Part shown: piece by piece, positions 31,869 through 41,453 of the stretch | How the letters are laid out: each line of letters starts with the position of its first letter | Numbering within the stretch: the first letter of the stretch is position 1 | Assembly: GCF_021730305.1 (NCBI RefSeq) | Contig: NZ_CP032674.1 | Location: 3,271,001-3,335,000, forward strand | DNA: 64,000 nucleotides | Origin: Xanthobacter sp. YC-JY1 | GTDB taxonomy: Bacteria; Pseudomonadota; Alphaproteobacteria; Rhizobiales; Xanthobacteraceae | Reading direction: 5' to 3' | The notes under the pieces: generated by a model | The model's database searches: none | What the model was told of the DNA's origin: nothing | The model's input: the letters and a program-made list of their open reading frames with translations, nothing else | Made by a program: the position numbers and the translations under genes

Positions 31869-32947
31869 ACGTCATCTCCCCGCCCCGCGCCGTCCCGGAC
31901 CAGGCGTGGGTGGCCGAGGCCATCGCGCGCATCGAGGCGGACATCAACCGCTCGGCGGACACCCACCTCATCCGCATCCCGCTGCCGCGCGTGCCGGGCA
32001 TCACGCTCTATCTGAAGGACGAATCGAGCCACCCCACCGGCAGCCTCAAGCATCGGTTGGCGCGTTCGCTCTTCCTCTATGCGCTGTGCAACGGCTGGAT
32101 CGGGCCGGACACGACGATCATTGAATCCTCGTCCGGCTCCACCGCCATTTCGGAAGCCTATTTCGCCCGGCTGCTGGGCCTGCGTTTCATCGCGGTGATG
32201 CCCCGGCGGACCTCGGCGGAGAAGGTGGCGGCCATCGCCTTCGAGGGCGGCGAGCCGCACCTCATCGACGGCTGGAACACCTCGCAGGAGGCGCGCCGGC
32301 TCGCCGAGGAGCTGGACGGCCATTACATGGACCAGTTCACGTTCGCCGAGCGCGCCACCGACTGGCGCGGCAACAACAACATCGCCGAGAGCATCTTCTC
32401 GCAGATGGCGTTCGAGCCGTACCCGATCCCCGACTGGGTGGTGTGCAGCGCCGGCACCGGCGGCACGGCGGCGACCATCGGGCGCTTCATCCGCTATCGC
32501 AAGTTCCCCACGCGGCTGTGCGTGGCCGACCCGGAAGCCTCCGTCTTCCACCGCCACTATGCCGACCGCTCGGTGATGCAGGTGGATGCCTGCAAGAGCG
32601 TCATCGAGGGCATCGGCCGCACGGTGGTGGAGCCCTCCTTCATCCCCTCGGTGGTGGACCGCATGGCGGTGATCTCCGATGCGGCGAGCATCGCCGCCGC
32701 CCGGCGGATCAGCGCCGTGATCGGCCGCGCCTGCGGCGGCTCCACCGGCACCAACATCTCCGCCTGCGTGGACCTCATCGAGGCGATGGCGGCGCAGGGG
32801 AAAGGCGGGTCCATCGTGACCCTCTTGTGCGATTCCGGCGTGCGCTACCGCTCCACCCTGTATGACGATGCCTGGCTCGCCGAGCACGGCATCGATTTGT
32901 CGCCCCACATCGCGCGGCTCGATGCCGTATTCGGCCCTCAGCCGTGA
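31865..32947 (+). CDS. PLP-dependent cysteine synthase-family protein, Cds1-like
   Basis: This 360-residue fold-type II PLP enzyme has the Schiff-base Lys62 in [11 protein letters not shown], the substrate-binding loop [18 protein letters not shown], a phosphate-binding [12 protein letters not shown] and a C-terminal [12 protein letters not shown]. The long [14 protein letters not shown] loop and extra N-terminus resemble Cds1-type L-cysteine desulfhydrases more than CysK or CysM. It may therefore split cysteine or a cysteine S-conjugate into pyruvate, ammonia and a thiol or sulfide. The activity is inferred. It overlaps the ligase gene by four bases. Confidence 0.85.
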   Translation: MNVISPPRAVPDQAWVAEAIARIEADINRSADTHLIRIPLPRVPGITLYLKDESSHPTGSLKHRLARSLFLYALCNGWIGPDTTIIESSSGSTAISEAYFARLLGLRFIAVMPRRTSAEKVAAIAFEGGEPHLIDGWNTSQEARRLAEELDGHYMDQFTFAERATDWRGNNNIAESIFSQMAFEPYPIPDWVVCSAGTGGTAATIGRFIRYRKFPTRLCVADPEASVFHRHYADRSVMQVDACKSVIEGIGRTVVEPSFIPSVVDRMAVISDAASIAAARRISAVIGRACGGSTGTNISACVDLIEAMAAQGKGGSIVTLLCDSGVRYRSTLYDDAWLAEHGIDLSPHIARLDAVFGPQP

Positions 32948-32972
32948 GTTCCTCCTTCTTCGGGACCGCACC

Positions 32973-34598
32973 ATGACTGCGTCGTTCGATTGGTCCGCCG
33001 GCTATCCCTCGCGGCGCCTGCCCGTGTTCGGCAACAATGTGGTCTCCACCTCCCATCCCCGGGCGGCGCAGGCGGGGCTGTCCATGATCGCGCGCGGGGG
33101 CAATGCGGTGGACGCCGCCATCGCCGCCGCTGCCGTGATGGCCATCGTGGAGCCGTGCAGCAACGGCCTCGGCTCGGACGCCTTCTGCATCCTGTGGGAC
33201 GGCAAGGGCCTGCACGGCCTCAACGCCTCCGGCTTCGCCCCCGCCGCCTGGACGCCCGACTACTTCCGCGCCAGGTACGGCGCCGACGCCAAGACCCTGC
33301 CCCAGCGCGGCTGGGATGCGGTGACGGTGCCGGGCGCGGTGGCGAGCTGGGTCGCCCTCTCCGAGCGTTTCGGCAAGCTGCCCTTCGCGGACCTCATGGA
33401 GCCGGCCATCGCCATCGCCGAGCGCGGCTTCCTCGTCTCCACCAACGTGCAGCACAAATGGGCGGCGGCCGCGACCCTGCCCCAGCTCACCGGCCAGCCA
33501 GGCTTCAAGGAGGTGTTCCTGCCCAAGGGCCGGGCGCCCTTCGTGGGCGAGCATGTGCGCATGCCGGGCGCGGCCCGCGCGCTGCGGCTGATCGGCGAGA
33601 CGAAGGGCGAGGCCTTCTATCGCGGCGAGATCGCCGACGCGCTGGAGGCCAACGCCAAGGCCAATGGCGGCGCCCTCACCGCCGCCGACATGGCCGCCTA
33701 TGCCCCGGAATGGGTGACGCCCGTCGCGCAGGACTATCGCGGCTACACGGTGCACGAGATTCCGCCCAACGGGCAGGGCATCACCGCGCTGATGGCGCTG
33801 GGCATCCTCTCCCATTTCGACCTTCAGGGCCTTACAGCCGATAGCGTGGAGGCGCAGCACCTCCAGATCGAGGCCATCAAGCTCGCCTTCGCCGATGTCT
33901 ATCGCTACGTGGCCGATCCCAGGGCCATGGAGATCAGCCCGGCGGACATGCTGGACAAAGACTATCTCGCCGGCCGCGCCCGCCTCATCGACCCGCGCCG
34001 CGCGCAGCGCTTCGCGCCGGGCAATCCGGTGCGCGGGGGCACCATCTATCTCACGGCGGCGGACGCCTCGGGCATGATGGTGAGCTTCATCCAGAGCAAC
34101 TATCAGGGCTTCGGCTCCGGCGTCGTGCTGCCGGAATGGGGCGTCTCGCTGCAGAACCGCGGCTTCGGCTTCAGCCTGAACCCGGAGCGCGCCAACGTGG
34201 TGGCGCCGCGCAAGCGGCCCTTCCACACCATCATTCCCGGCTTCCTCACCAAGGACGGCCAGCCGGTGATGAGCTTCGGCGTCATGGGCGGCAACATGCA
34301 GCCGCAGGGCCATGTGCAGACGCTGGTGCGCATGCTCGATTTCGCCCAGAACCCGCAGGCCGCCTGCGACGCGCCGCGCTGGCGCTTCGACGAGGGGCTG
34401 TCCATCAACCTCGAACCGGGCAACACGCCGGAGCTGCTGGACGGCCTCGCGGCTTTGGGCCACGAGGTGGCCGTGCTCAACGACACCTATCAGGATTTCG
34501 GCGCCGGCCAGTTCATCTGGCGCATGGGCGATCCGGCCGTCGAGGGCTACGCCGCCGCGAGCGATCCGCGCCGCGACGGGCAGGCGGCGGTGAGCTGA
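32973..34598 (+). CDS. Gamma-glutamyltransferase-family enzyme, no signal peptide
   Basis: This 541-residue Ntn-hydrolase precursor has the GGT blocks ARGGNAVDAAIAAAAVM, EPCSNGLGSDAF, PPNGQGITALMAL and the processing site GGTIYLTAADASG with Thr357 as the predicted nucleophile. It also has the later NYQGFGSG and PFHTIIPGF stretches. Typical GGTs read Thr-Thr-His at the cleavage point and are periplasmic. Here the motif is Gly-Gly-Thr-Ile-Tyr and there is no signal peptide, as in cytoplasmic YwrD-like members or cephalosporin-acylase relatives. It follows the PLP gene by 25 bases and closes the operon. It may remove a gamma-glutamyl group from a conjugate or hydrolyse another amide. Confidence 0.88.
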   Translation: MTASFDWSAGYPSRRLPVFGNNVVSTSHPRAAQAGLSMIARGGNAVDAAIAAAAVMAIVEPCSNGLGSDAFCILWDGKGLHGLNASGFAPAAWTPDYFRARYGADAKTLPQRGWDAVTVPGAVASWVALSERFGKLPFADLMEPAIAIAERGFLVSTNVQHKWAAAATLPQLTGQPGFKEVFLPKGRAPFVGEHVRMPGAARALRLIGETKGEAFYRGEIADALEANAKANGGALTAADMAAYAPEWVTPVAQDYRGYTVHEIPPNGQGITALMALGILSHFDLQGLTADSVEAQHLQIEAIKLAFADVYRYVADPRAMEISPADMLDKDYLAGRARLIDPRRAQRFAPGNPVRGGTIYLTAADASGMMVSFIQSNYQGFGSGVVLPEWGVSLQNRGFGFSLNPERANVVAPRKRPFHTIIPGFLTKDGQPVMSFGVMGGNMQPQGHVQTLVRMLDFAQNPQAACDAPRWRFDEGLSINLEPGNTPELLDGLAALGHEVAVLNDTYQDFGAGQFIWRMGDPAVEGYAAASDPRRDGQAAVS

Positions 34599-34622
34599 GG
34601 GGCCGACTGTCGGTTGAACGGA

Positions 34623-34643
34623 GCGGGCGCTTCAGGCGCCCGC
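34623..34643. terminator. Hairpin between the GGT gene and dxs
   Basis: GCGGGCGC and GCGCCCGC form a perfect 8-bp stem around a five-base loop in the short gap between converging genes. No T-run is present, so it is only a possible transcript end. Confidence 0.4.
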
Positions 34644-34669
34644 ATACCACGAAGCCACGGGCTTGAGCC

Positions 34670-36601
34670 TCACCCCGCCCGCGACAGCTCGCGCCCGGCC
34701 TTGGCCTTGCCCAGCAGGCCTTCCACCTTCGCCACGATGGCGTTGGCGTCGAGGCCGGCTTCGGCGATCTGGCGGGCCTGGGTGTCGTGGTCGATATAGA
34801 CGTCGGGCAGCACCATGGAGCGCACCTTGACGGTGCCGCGATCCAGGACGCCCTCGTCGGTGAGGAATTGCAGCACCTGGCTGCCGAAGCCGCCGATGGA
34901 GCCCTCTTCCACCGTCACCAGCGCGGAATGGCCGGACGCCAGCTTCAGTGCGAGATCGCGGTCGATGGGCTTGGCGAAGCGGGCATCGGCCACCGTCACG
35001 GCAAAGCCCGCCGCCTCCAGCCGCTCCGCGGCCTCCAGCGCGGCGGCAAGGCGGGTGCCCAGCGAGAGGATGGCCACATCGCCTTCGCCGGTGCCGCGCA
35101 CCATGCGGCCCTTGCCGATGGGCAGCGCCTCGGCCCGGTCGGGCCGCTCCACGCCCACGCCCTCGCCGCGCGGGAAGCGCACGGCGGACGGGCCGTCGTC
35201 ATAGGCGACGGCGGTGGCGATCATGTGCATCAGCTCCGCCTCATCGGCGGGCGACATCAGCACCATGCCGGGCAGGCAGCCGAGATAGGCAAGATCATAG
35301 GCGCCCGCATGGGTCGCCCCGTCCGCCCCCACGAGGCCGGCACGGTCCACGATGAAGCGCACGGGCAGGCCCTGCAGCGCCACGTCGTGGATCACCTGGT
35401 CATAGGCCCGCTGAAGGAAGGTGGAATAGAGCGCGCAGAAAGGCTTGAAGCCTTCCGCCGCGAGGCCGCCCGCGAACGTCACCGCATGCTGCTCGGCGAT
35501 GCCCACGTCGAAGGTGCGGTCGGGATAGGCCTGCCCGAACAGGTCGATCCCGGTGCCCGAGGGCATGGCGGCGGTGATGGCCACGATCTTGGGATCGCGC
35601 CGCGCCTCGGAGATCAGGCTCTCGGCGAACACGCGGGTGTAGGACGGGGCGTTGGACTTGGCCTTCACCTGCGCGCCCGTCACCACGTCGAACTTCACGA
35701 CGCCGTGGTACTTGTCCGCGCTCTGCTCGGCCGGGCCGTAGCCCTTGCCCTTCTGGGTGACCACATGGACGAGGATCGGCCCCGTCTTGGCGTCCCGCAC
35801 GTTCTTCAGAACGGGCAGCAGGTGGTCCAGATTGTGCCCGTCGATGGGGCCGACATAATAGAAGCCCAGCTCCTCGAACAGCGTGCCGCCGGTCCAGAAG
35901 CCGCGGGCGAACTCCTCGGCCCGCTGGGCGCCGCGCTCCACGAACTTGGGCAGGTGGCCGGCGATCTGCTTGCCGATCTCGCGCAGCGAACGATAGGTCT
36001 GGCCGGAGATGAGCCGCGCCAGATAGGCCGACATGGCGCCCGTGGGCGGGGCGATGGACATGTCGTTGTCGTTGAGGATGACGATGAGGCGCGAATCCAT
36101 GGCGCCGGCATTGTTCATGGCCTCATAGGCCATGCCCGCCGACATGGCGCCGTCGCCGATCACCGCCACCACGTTCCGCTCGCCGCCGCCAAGGTCGCGC
36201 GCCACGGCCATGCCGAGGCCGGCCGAGATGGAGGTGGAGGAATGGCCGGCGCCGAAGGGGTCGTATTCGCTCTCGGCCCGGTTAGTGAAGCCGGAGAGGC
36301 CGCCGCCGGTGCGCAGCGTGCGGATGCGCTCGCGACGCCCGGTGAGAATCTTGTGGGGATAGCACTGGTGGCCCACGTCCCAGATCAGCCGGTCGTGGGG
36401 GGTGTTGAACACGTGGTGCAATGCCACCGTCAGCTCGACCACGCCGAGGCCCGCGCCCAGATGCCCGCCGGTGACGGAAACCGCATCGATGGTCTCGGCG
36501 CGCAGCTCGGCCGCAAGCTGGGCCAGCTTCTCTTGGGGCAGCCGCCGCACATCTGCGGGTTCGCGGATGGTATCGAGCAACGGGGTCTTCAGCAAAGTCA
36601 C
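34670..36601 (-). CDS. dxs: 1-deoxy-D-xylulose-5-phosphate synthase
   Basis: This 643-residue thiamine diphosphate enzyme joins pyruvate and glyceraldehyde 3-phosphate, the first step of the MEP isoprenoid route. The cofactor motif is [18 protein letters not shown] with [21 protein letters not shown] and the transketolase Glu in [15 protein letters not shown] are present. The length is normal. The start is put at a GTG preceded by GGAG, since homology begins there. The frame reaches 36664 with unconserved residues. It converges with the GGT gene, and no ispA lies beside it; xseB, its common partner in many bacteria, is 5 kb away. Confidence 0.95.
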   Translation of the reverse strand: MTLLKTPLLDTIREPADVRRLPQEKLAQLAAELRAETIDAVSVTGGHLGAGLGVVELTVALHHVFNTPHDRLIWDVGHQCYPHKILTGRRERIRTLRTGGGLSGFTNRAESEYDPFGAGHSSTSISAGLGMAVARDLGGGERNVVAVIGDGAMSAGMAYEAMNNAGAMDSRLIVILNDNDMSIAPPTGAMSAYLARLISGQTYRSLREIGKQIAGHLPKFVERGAQRAEEFARGFWTGGTLFEELGFYYVGPIDGHNLDHLLPVLKNVRDAKTGPILVHVVTQKGKGYGPAEQSADKYHGVVKFDVVTGAQVKAKSNAPSYTRVFAESLISEARRDPKIVAITAAMPSGTGIDLFGQAYPDRTFDVGIAEQHAVTFAGGLAAEGFKPFCALYSTFLQRAYDQVIHDVALQGLPVRFIVDRAGLVGADGATHAGAYDLAYLGCLPGMVLMSPADEAELMHMIATAVAYDDGPSAVRFPRGEGVGVERPDRAEALPIGKGRMVRGTGEGDVAILSLGTRLAAALEAAERLEAAGFAVTVADARFAKPIDRDLALKLASGHSALVTVEEGSIGGFGSQVLQFLTDEGVLDRGTVKVRSMVLPDVYIDHDTQARQIAEAGLDANAIVAKVEGLLGKAKAGRELSRAG

Positions 36602-36720
36602 GGACCACTCCGACCGGAACGAACCGGGAAACCGAGCCTTACACAGGGGCTCGCTGGTATGCAACGTACAAAGGAAGGCGCTACGGCGGCTTTCCGGTGA
36701 CCTTCGTCTAGGTCAGAAAT

Positions 36721-37638
36721 CTATACGTGCGGCGGGGCATTCCGGCGCACTCCATCGAGGCAGCCGGCGAATTTTCCGGCCCGGATGGCGACGCGGTGGA
36801 GGTCGAACAGCGCCAGCGCCAGCGCGCAGCCGGCCCCCAGCCAGAGGAGCCGAGAGGCCCGCCCGCCGGCGGCGCCGTATTTCTCGCGCACATAGAGTTC
36901 CGAGTGCATCTTGGCGCGGTTGATGCGGAAGGTCTGGCCGAAGGAGGGCGTGCTGGAGCGCCCGCCCGCATGGGTCACCCGTGCCTCCGTCACCACCACG
37001 ATGGGGATGCGGCGGGCCAGCGCGCGGAGCGAGAGGTCGTCATCTTCATGGTAGAGGAATATGGCCTCGTCGAAGCCGCCAAGCTCGAGGAAGGCGGCGC
37101 GGGACACCATGAAAGCGGCGCCGTGGACGAAGCGGGTGCAATAATCCCCCGCAATCTCCTCCGGCGCGAGGCGCGCGCTGCGCGGTACCTTCTCCAGGAT
37201 GGAGCCTTCCTTGCGCATGAGGCGGCCGTTCTCGCCCACGATGGCCGGCATGAGAATGGACGGCGCGCCATAGAGCCGTGCCGCCGCCAGCAGGCGGGGG
37301 ATGGTATCCGGCCCCAGCACCGCATCGGGATTGAGGAACAGCACATAGGGTGTCGCCGCCCGCCGGGCGCCCGCATTGCAGGCCGTGCCGAAGCCGGCAT
37401 TCACCGGCATGGCGAGAATGTCGGCGGGGCGGGCGAGCGTCGCGGTCCAGGCGGTCCCCTGGGGGCTCGCATTGTCCACCACCACCACCGGGCATTCGGC
37501 CGGAACGCTCGCCACCGCCCGGCCGATGACGGCCGAGCTGTTGTAGGTGACGAACACGACCGTCACGTCGGCGGGACCGGGCCTTGGGCCGTCCTCATCG
37601 GATTGGGCCTCCGCCACGGTCGAAAAGGGGCGCGTCAT
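36721..37638 (-). CDS. Family 2 glycosyltransferase
   Basis: This 305-residue GT-A enzyme has VTVVFVTYNS at the nucleotide-binding strand, VVDNASPQGT, a DxD-like LNPDAVLGPDT and the acceptor-side FLYHEDDDLSLRA, as in rhamnosyl or other sugar transferases of surface glycans. The C-terminal end is hydrophobic (about residues 262-285) and may bind the membrane. It starts eight bases after the stop of the heptosyltransferase-like gene and is probably co-transcribed with it. The sugar is unknown. Confidence 0.88.
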   Translation of the reverse strand: MTRPFSTVAEAQSDEDGPRPGPADVTVVFVTYNSSAVIGRAVASVPAECPVVVVDNASPQGTAWTATLARPADILAMPVNAGFGTACNAGARRAATPYVLFLNPDAVLGPDTIPRLLAAARLYGAPSILMPAIVGENGRLMRKEGSILEKVPRSARLAPEEIAGDYCTRFVHGAAFMVSRAAFLELGGFDEAIFLYHEDDDLSLRALARRIPIVVVTEARVTHAGGRSSTPSFGQTFRINRAKMHSELYVREKYGAAGGRASRLLWLGAGCALALALFDLHRVAIRAGKFAGCLDGVRRNAPPHV

Positions 37639-37645
37639 GCGCGCT

Positions 37646-38920
37646 CTAGTGCAGCGGAACGCCGGCAAACTCAAGGCCGAGGGTGGCGAGCCCCTCCAGC
37701 GCGTGGTCCGGCGTCAGCCGCGTCATGCAGCCATGGCCGTGGGCGCATTGGGCGATATCGCTCAGCAGGCACGGCGCGCAGCTGGCATGGGCGCTCAGAA
37801 CCGCCACGCGCGGGCCGGCCGGTGCCCAGCTCTCGATATCGGCAAGGCCGGAGAAGAGGCAAAGGGTCGGACGGCCGAGCGCGGCGGCCATGTGGGCCGG
37901 CGCGGAATCCAGCGCCACCACGGCCCGCGCCCCGTCGATGACAGCGGCGAGCCCGGCCAGATCCTGCCGGCCGGCCAGGTTGACCACGCGATCCGCCGGC
38001 AGGCCGGCAGCGATGGCGGCGCACAGCGGCTCTTCTTCCGCCGTGCCGGTGAGCACAAGGCCGAGGGCGCCAACGCCCAGCAGCCGCTCCGCCAGCGCCC
38101 GCCAATTCTCCATGGGCCAGAGCTTGATGGCGAGGCGGGCGCCGGGGGCGAGCACCACATAGCCTTCGGGAAAATCCGGCAGAACCGGCAGCGCACCGAG
38201 GGGGATGGGCGCCGCGGGATCGGCCTGAACCGCCCGAAAGGCGCTGGCCAGCACCTCGGCGAGGGCGGAGAGGCGCACCCCCGCCGGCAGCGGCGCCAGC
38301 AGGCCGCTTGCGCGAGCCGAGGCCTCCATCTCCGGCAGAGCGAGGTCGAGATCATGGCGGGTGCCGAGCCCGGCGAAGCCGACGCGAAACCCCACAGGCA
38401 GCGCGGCGAGCAGCGCGCGGGCATCGTCGGCGTGGCGCAGGTCGATGGCGATGTCGGCGGCCGGCAGATCAAGCGCCGCAACCGCCGCCAGCGCCGCGTC
38501 CGGGACGGAAGCGGGCGGATGCCCCCGCGCCGGATAATAATCGAAGCCGTGCACCGCATCGAAGAGGCCGGTCGCGGCGGCGAAGTCGCGCATGAAAGGA
38601 GCGCACAGAAGCGTCAGGCGGGAGGCGGGGAAGGCCTCACGAAGCCGCCGGATCGCCGGCAGCGCGGTGACGAAATCCCCGGCGTGATCGAGCTTCACCA
38701 CCAGGAGCGACGGCGCCGGACCAAGCGCGGCGAGGCGAGCCAGTGGGCTGTCCCAAAGGCCGGGCGCGAAGCTGGGCAAAAGCTCCGGGACGGGCTGCGC
38801 CGGCTCCGCCTCGGCCGGGGGCAGCACCGGACGTTCGGGCACCGAGGGGGACGCCGCATCGCCGCCCGTCGGCGCCGATGGCCTCCACATGGCGGTCAGC
38901 AGATCCCGCAGCCTCGCCAT
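37646..38920 (-). CDS. Family 9 glycosyltransferase (ADP-heptose:LPS heptosyltransferase-like)
   Basis: This 424-residue GT-B protein has the GT9 pattern: VVKLDHAGDFVTALPAI at the N-terminal domain, VVLAPGARLAIKLWPMENW at the acceptor/donor hinge and VALDSAPAHMAAALGRPT for the donor phosphate. The last 60 residues hold a Cys set (ASCAPCLLSD, CAHGHGC). The start has GGAGAGGG upstream; the first 65 residues are Pro/Ala-rich and not conserved in the family. It presumably acts on lipopolysaccharide or another surface glycan at the cytoplasmic face. The usual core-LPS neighbours are absent. Confidence 0.87.
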   Translation of the reverse strand: MARLRDLLTAMWRPSAPTGGDAASPSVPERPVLPPAEAEPAQPVPELLPSFAPGLWDSPLARLAALGPAPSLLVVKLDHAGDFVTALPAIRRLREAFPASRLTLLCAPFMRDFAAATGLFDAVHGFDYYPARGHPPASVPDAALAAVAALDLPAADIAIDLRHADDARALLAALPVGFRVGFAGLGTRHDLDLALPEMEASARASGLLAPLPAGVRLSALAEVLASAFRAVQADPAAPIPLGALPVLPDFPEGYVVLAPGARLAIKLWPMENWRALAERLLGVGALGLVLTGTAEEEPLCAAIAAGLPADRVVNLAGRQDLAGLAAVIDGARAVVALDSAPAHMAAALGRPTLCLFSGLADIESWAPAGPRVAVLSAHASCAPCLLSDIAQCAHGHGCMTRLTPDHALEGLATLGLEFAGVPLH

Positions 38921-39054
38921 GCCCTCTCCATGCCCGCCGCGTTGAGGGGCCTGCCCGCCGCCCCTGCCCTGCCGAGGTGCGACGGCTCCATTATCCCGGC
39001 GCCTGCCGTTGCCGCAACTAGCCACGCCCGGCCATCTTCGCTAGAAGGCGCCCC

Positions 39055-40431
39055 ATGCACGACGCCGAGGGAACGCTCGCAGGCCCCACCGCCGGGACCG
39101 ACGCCGAAGCGCGCGGTATCCCGCCCCAGGACGCGGACGCGCGCGCCCGGGTTCGCCGCCGCCACGTCTTCTTCATCGCCGGCTTCGACCCCATGGCGGT
39201 GGAGGGACACCACCGCATTTTCGTCCGCGAGCTAAAACGCTTCGGCGACGTGTGGAATGTGCGAACCCACTGCCGCGACTCGGCCCCCATTCCGACCCCC
39301 ACGGGCGGTTTCTGGCGAACCGAAGCTGACGGCCCCAACTGGCACACCGATACTACGTTCGAAAACCTCGGGTGGCATGACCTGACTCGGGCTGACATGG
39401 GCCGTTCCGTCTGGAGTCACATGAAGGGCTCGGTGCGGGCCATGGCGGACATGGTGTCGAGCGGCACCATCGCCAATTACTTCCGCTCCAGCCGGCGCTA
39501 CGGCCTGTTCTTTCTCTTCACCTACATGCTGCTCGCCGTGTTCTGGGGGCTGGCCGCGACGGCCGGATTCATTGTATATCAATGGCTTGTGGCGTTCGGC
39601 ACCATGGTCGCAACGGTCGCCGGCCTTGCCGTGACCCTCGCCGGCGGGCTCCTTTTGATGCGCTGGCCGGGGCGCCGCTTTCGGCTGAAGCAGTCGCTGG
39701 ATCTCGCTGAATTCTCGGTGGATTTCGTCCGCGGCCGGCATCCCCAAGTGGAAGCCCGCATCCGCGCCTTCGCCGACCGTCTGCGGGCGGTGGAAGCGAA
39801 GGCGGCGGCGCAGGGCGTGGACGAGATTATCGTTTCAGGCCATAGCCTTGGCGCCATGCTCGCGGTCAGCGCGGTTGCTGCCGCGCTCGCTGCCGACCCC
39901 GCCTTCGGCACCCGCGCGCGGGTGCGCATCCTCACCCTCGGCTCAACCACCGCCAAGTTCGCCCTGCACCCCGCCGGCGGACGTTTTCGCGAGGCGGCAG
40001 AACGGGTTGCGGCGGCGGAGCAGATCGGCTGGGTGGAGGTGCAGTCGCGCGACGACATCGTCTCCTTCTACAAGGTGAACCCCGTCACCCTGGGTCCTGT
40101 CAGCTTCGCCCCGGTGCTGCTGCCGCCGGGGGACTATTCGCTCAAGCCATTGATCCGGCATGTGGAAATCCGCCAGATGATCTCGCCAGCCATCTACCGC
40201 CGCCACTGGTTCGACGTGATGCGCCTGCATTGCCAGTGCTTCCTCGCCGGCGACATCCGCTCCACCCACGATTTCTACGCCTATGTGTGCGGGCCCCTCT
40301 CATTCGACGTTTTGGCCTCGCATACCAATAGCTTACGGGCCTATCTGCTGCCCGACGGAACCCTGCGCCCCCTCGTCGTCGACGCGGCCGGCTGCATCCT
40401 CCCTCTCCCGGAATCCGAGACCGCCGCATGA
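39055..40431 (+). CDS. Membrane-anchored alpha/beta-hydrolase, lipase-like
   Basis: This 458-residue protein has the nucleophile elbow SGHSLGAM with Ser264 and an N-terminal VFFIAGFDPM strand. Two adjacent hydrophobic segments (about 150-175 and 178-203) lie between the first strand and the elbow and would fix it in the inner membrane. The last half has several His (CRDSAPIP, PLIRHVEI, RLHCQCFLAGD) but the catalytic Asp/His pair cannot be named with certainty. GAAGG precedes the ATG. Its stop overlaps the next start (ATGA), so it acts with, or is at least made with, the methyltransferase-like protein. The substrate may be a lipid. Confidence 0.75.
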   Translation: MHDAEGTLAGPTAGTDAEARGIPPQDADARARVRRRHVFFIAGFDPMAVEGHHRIFVRELKRFGDVWNVRTHCRDSAPIPTPTGGFWRTEADGPNWHTDTTFENLGWHDLTRADMGRSVWSHMKGSVRAMADMVSSGTIANYFRSSRRYGLFFLFTYMLLAVFWGLAATAGFIVYQWLVAFGTMVATVAGLAVTLAGGLLLMRWPGRRFRLKQSLDLAEFSVDFVRGRHPQVEARIRAFADRLRAVEAKAAAQGVDEIIVSGHSLGAMLAVSAVAAALAADPAFGTRARVRILTLGSTTAKFALHPAGGRFREAAERVAAAEQIGWVEVQSRDDIVSFYKVNPVTLGPVSFAPVLLPPGDYSLKPLIRHVEIRQMISPAIYRRHWFDVMRLHCQCFLAGDIRSTHDFYAYVCGPLSFDVLASHTNSLRAYLLPDGTLRPLVVDAAGCILPLPESETAA

Positions 40432-41018
40432 GCCTCCTGACCTTCGCCAAGATCGCCTGGGCCGTGGGCGTCGTATCCTGGTACGTCCTGCGTATCCCCT
40501 TCGAACGAAAGGCGAAACGCCAGCGCGTGGCGGATGCGCGGCACCGCAATCTGCGCGAGATGATCCTTCTGTCCATCTCCACGCTGGGGCTCGGAATCAT
40601 CCCCGCGATCTATGCGGCGACGGGCTTCCCCGGGTTCGCCGCCTACCCGCCGACTGGGCTTCAGGTGGTGGCGGGCGTGGTGGTGTTCGCGGGCTCGCTC
40701 CTGCTGTTCTGGCGCACCCACCGTCAGCTTGGGAAGTATTGGTCGGTGACGCTGGAGATCAAGGACAAGCACGAGCTCATCACGTCGGGGGTGTATGAGA
40801 AGGTGCGCCACCCCATGTATTCAGCCTTCTTCCTGTGGGCTCTGGCGCAGGTGCTGCTTCTGCCGAATTTCATCGCCGGACCGGCTGGCCTGATCGGCTT
40901 CGGCATCCTCTTCTTCTTCCGCGTCGGGCGCGAAGAGCAGATGATGCGGGAAGCCTTCGGCGCCGAGTATGACGCCTACGCCCGGCGCACCAAGCGCGTC
41001 ATTCCCGGCATCTACTGA
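40428..41018 (+). CDS. Isoprenylcysteine carboxyl methyltransferase-family membrane protein
   Basis: This 196-residue integral membrane protein has about four or five hydrophobic segments and the ICMT/PEMT signature GVYEKVRHPMYSAFF, then REEQMMREAFGAEYDAY and RTKRVIPG near the C-terminus. These bind SAM and a lipid-like acceptor in the family. Bacteria lack prenylated CaaX proteins in general, so the acceptor is probably a phospholipid or another isoprenoid-type molecule. It overlaps the lipase-like gene by four bases. Confidence 0.88.
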   Translation: MSLLTFAKIAWAVGVVSWYVLRIPFERKAKRQRVADARHRNLREMILLSISTLGLGIIPAIYAATGFPGFAAYPPTGLQVVAGVVVFAGSLLLFWRTHRQLGKYWSVTLEIKDKHELITSGVYEKVRHPMYSAFFLWALAQVLLLPNFIAGPAGLIGFGILFFFRVGREEQMMREAFGAEYDAYARRTKRVIPGIY

Positions 41019-41114
41019 ACAGACCGGGAAAACGGGCGCCGAAGCGATTCGGTCCCGCTGCGTTCCCCTGCTGTCCCGGACAAATCCTGCAACCGTCCCG
41101 TTTCGGGACGCTTT

Positions 41115-41390
41115 TCAGGCGTCCGGATCGAGGGGCTGGGTGCCCGCCGGGCGCCCGGCGGCGTCGCGGGTGATGGTCTCCACCCGCGCCTCGGCGGCCT
41201 TCAGCAAGGCCTCGCACCTCTGCTTCAAGGCTTCGCCGCGCTCATAGATGGCGATGGATTCCTCCAGCGGCACGTTGCCCCGCTCGAGATTGGCGACAAT
41301 GGCTTCCAGCTCGGCAAGCGCCTGCTCGAACGAGAGATTTTCGACGCCGGCAACCGCCGTGCCGCCCTTTGCTCCGCTCGCGCCTGCCAT
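41115..41390 (-). CDS. xseB: Exodeoxyribonuclease VII small subunit
   Basis: This 91-residue protein has the family core: [35 protein letters not shown] and [14 protein letters not shown]. It is the small subunit that binds XseA in the single-strand nuclease ExoVII. AGGAGG lies six bases before the ATG. It is next to a small membrane gene on the same strand, 64 bases downstream of it. xseA and ispA are not in the window. Confidence 0.92.
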   Translation of the reverse strand: MAGASGAKGGTAVAGVENLSFEQALAELEAIVANLERGNVPLEESIAIYERGEALKQRCEALLKAAEARVETITRDAAGRPAGTQPLDPDA

Positions 41391-41453
41391 GGCCGCCTCC
41401 TGATTCGACAGGCGCCCACCATAGACGACAGCCGCCGCCACCCGAAGCGCGGC

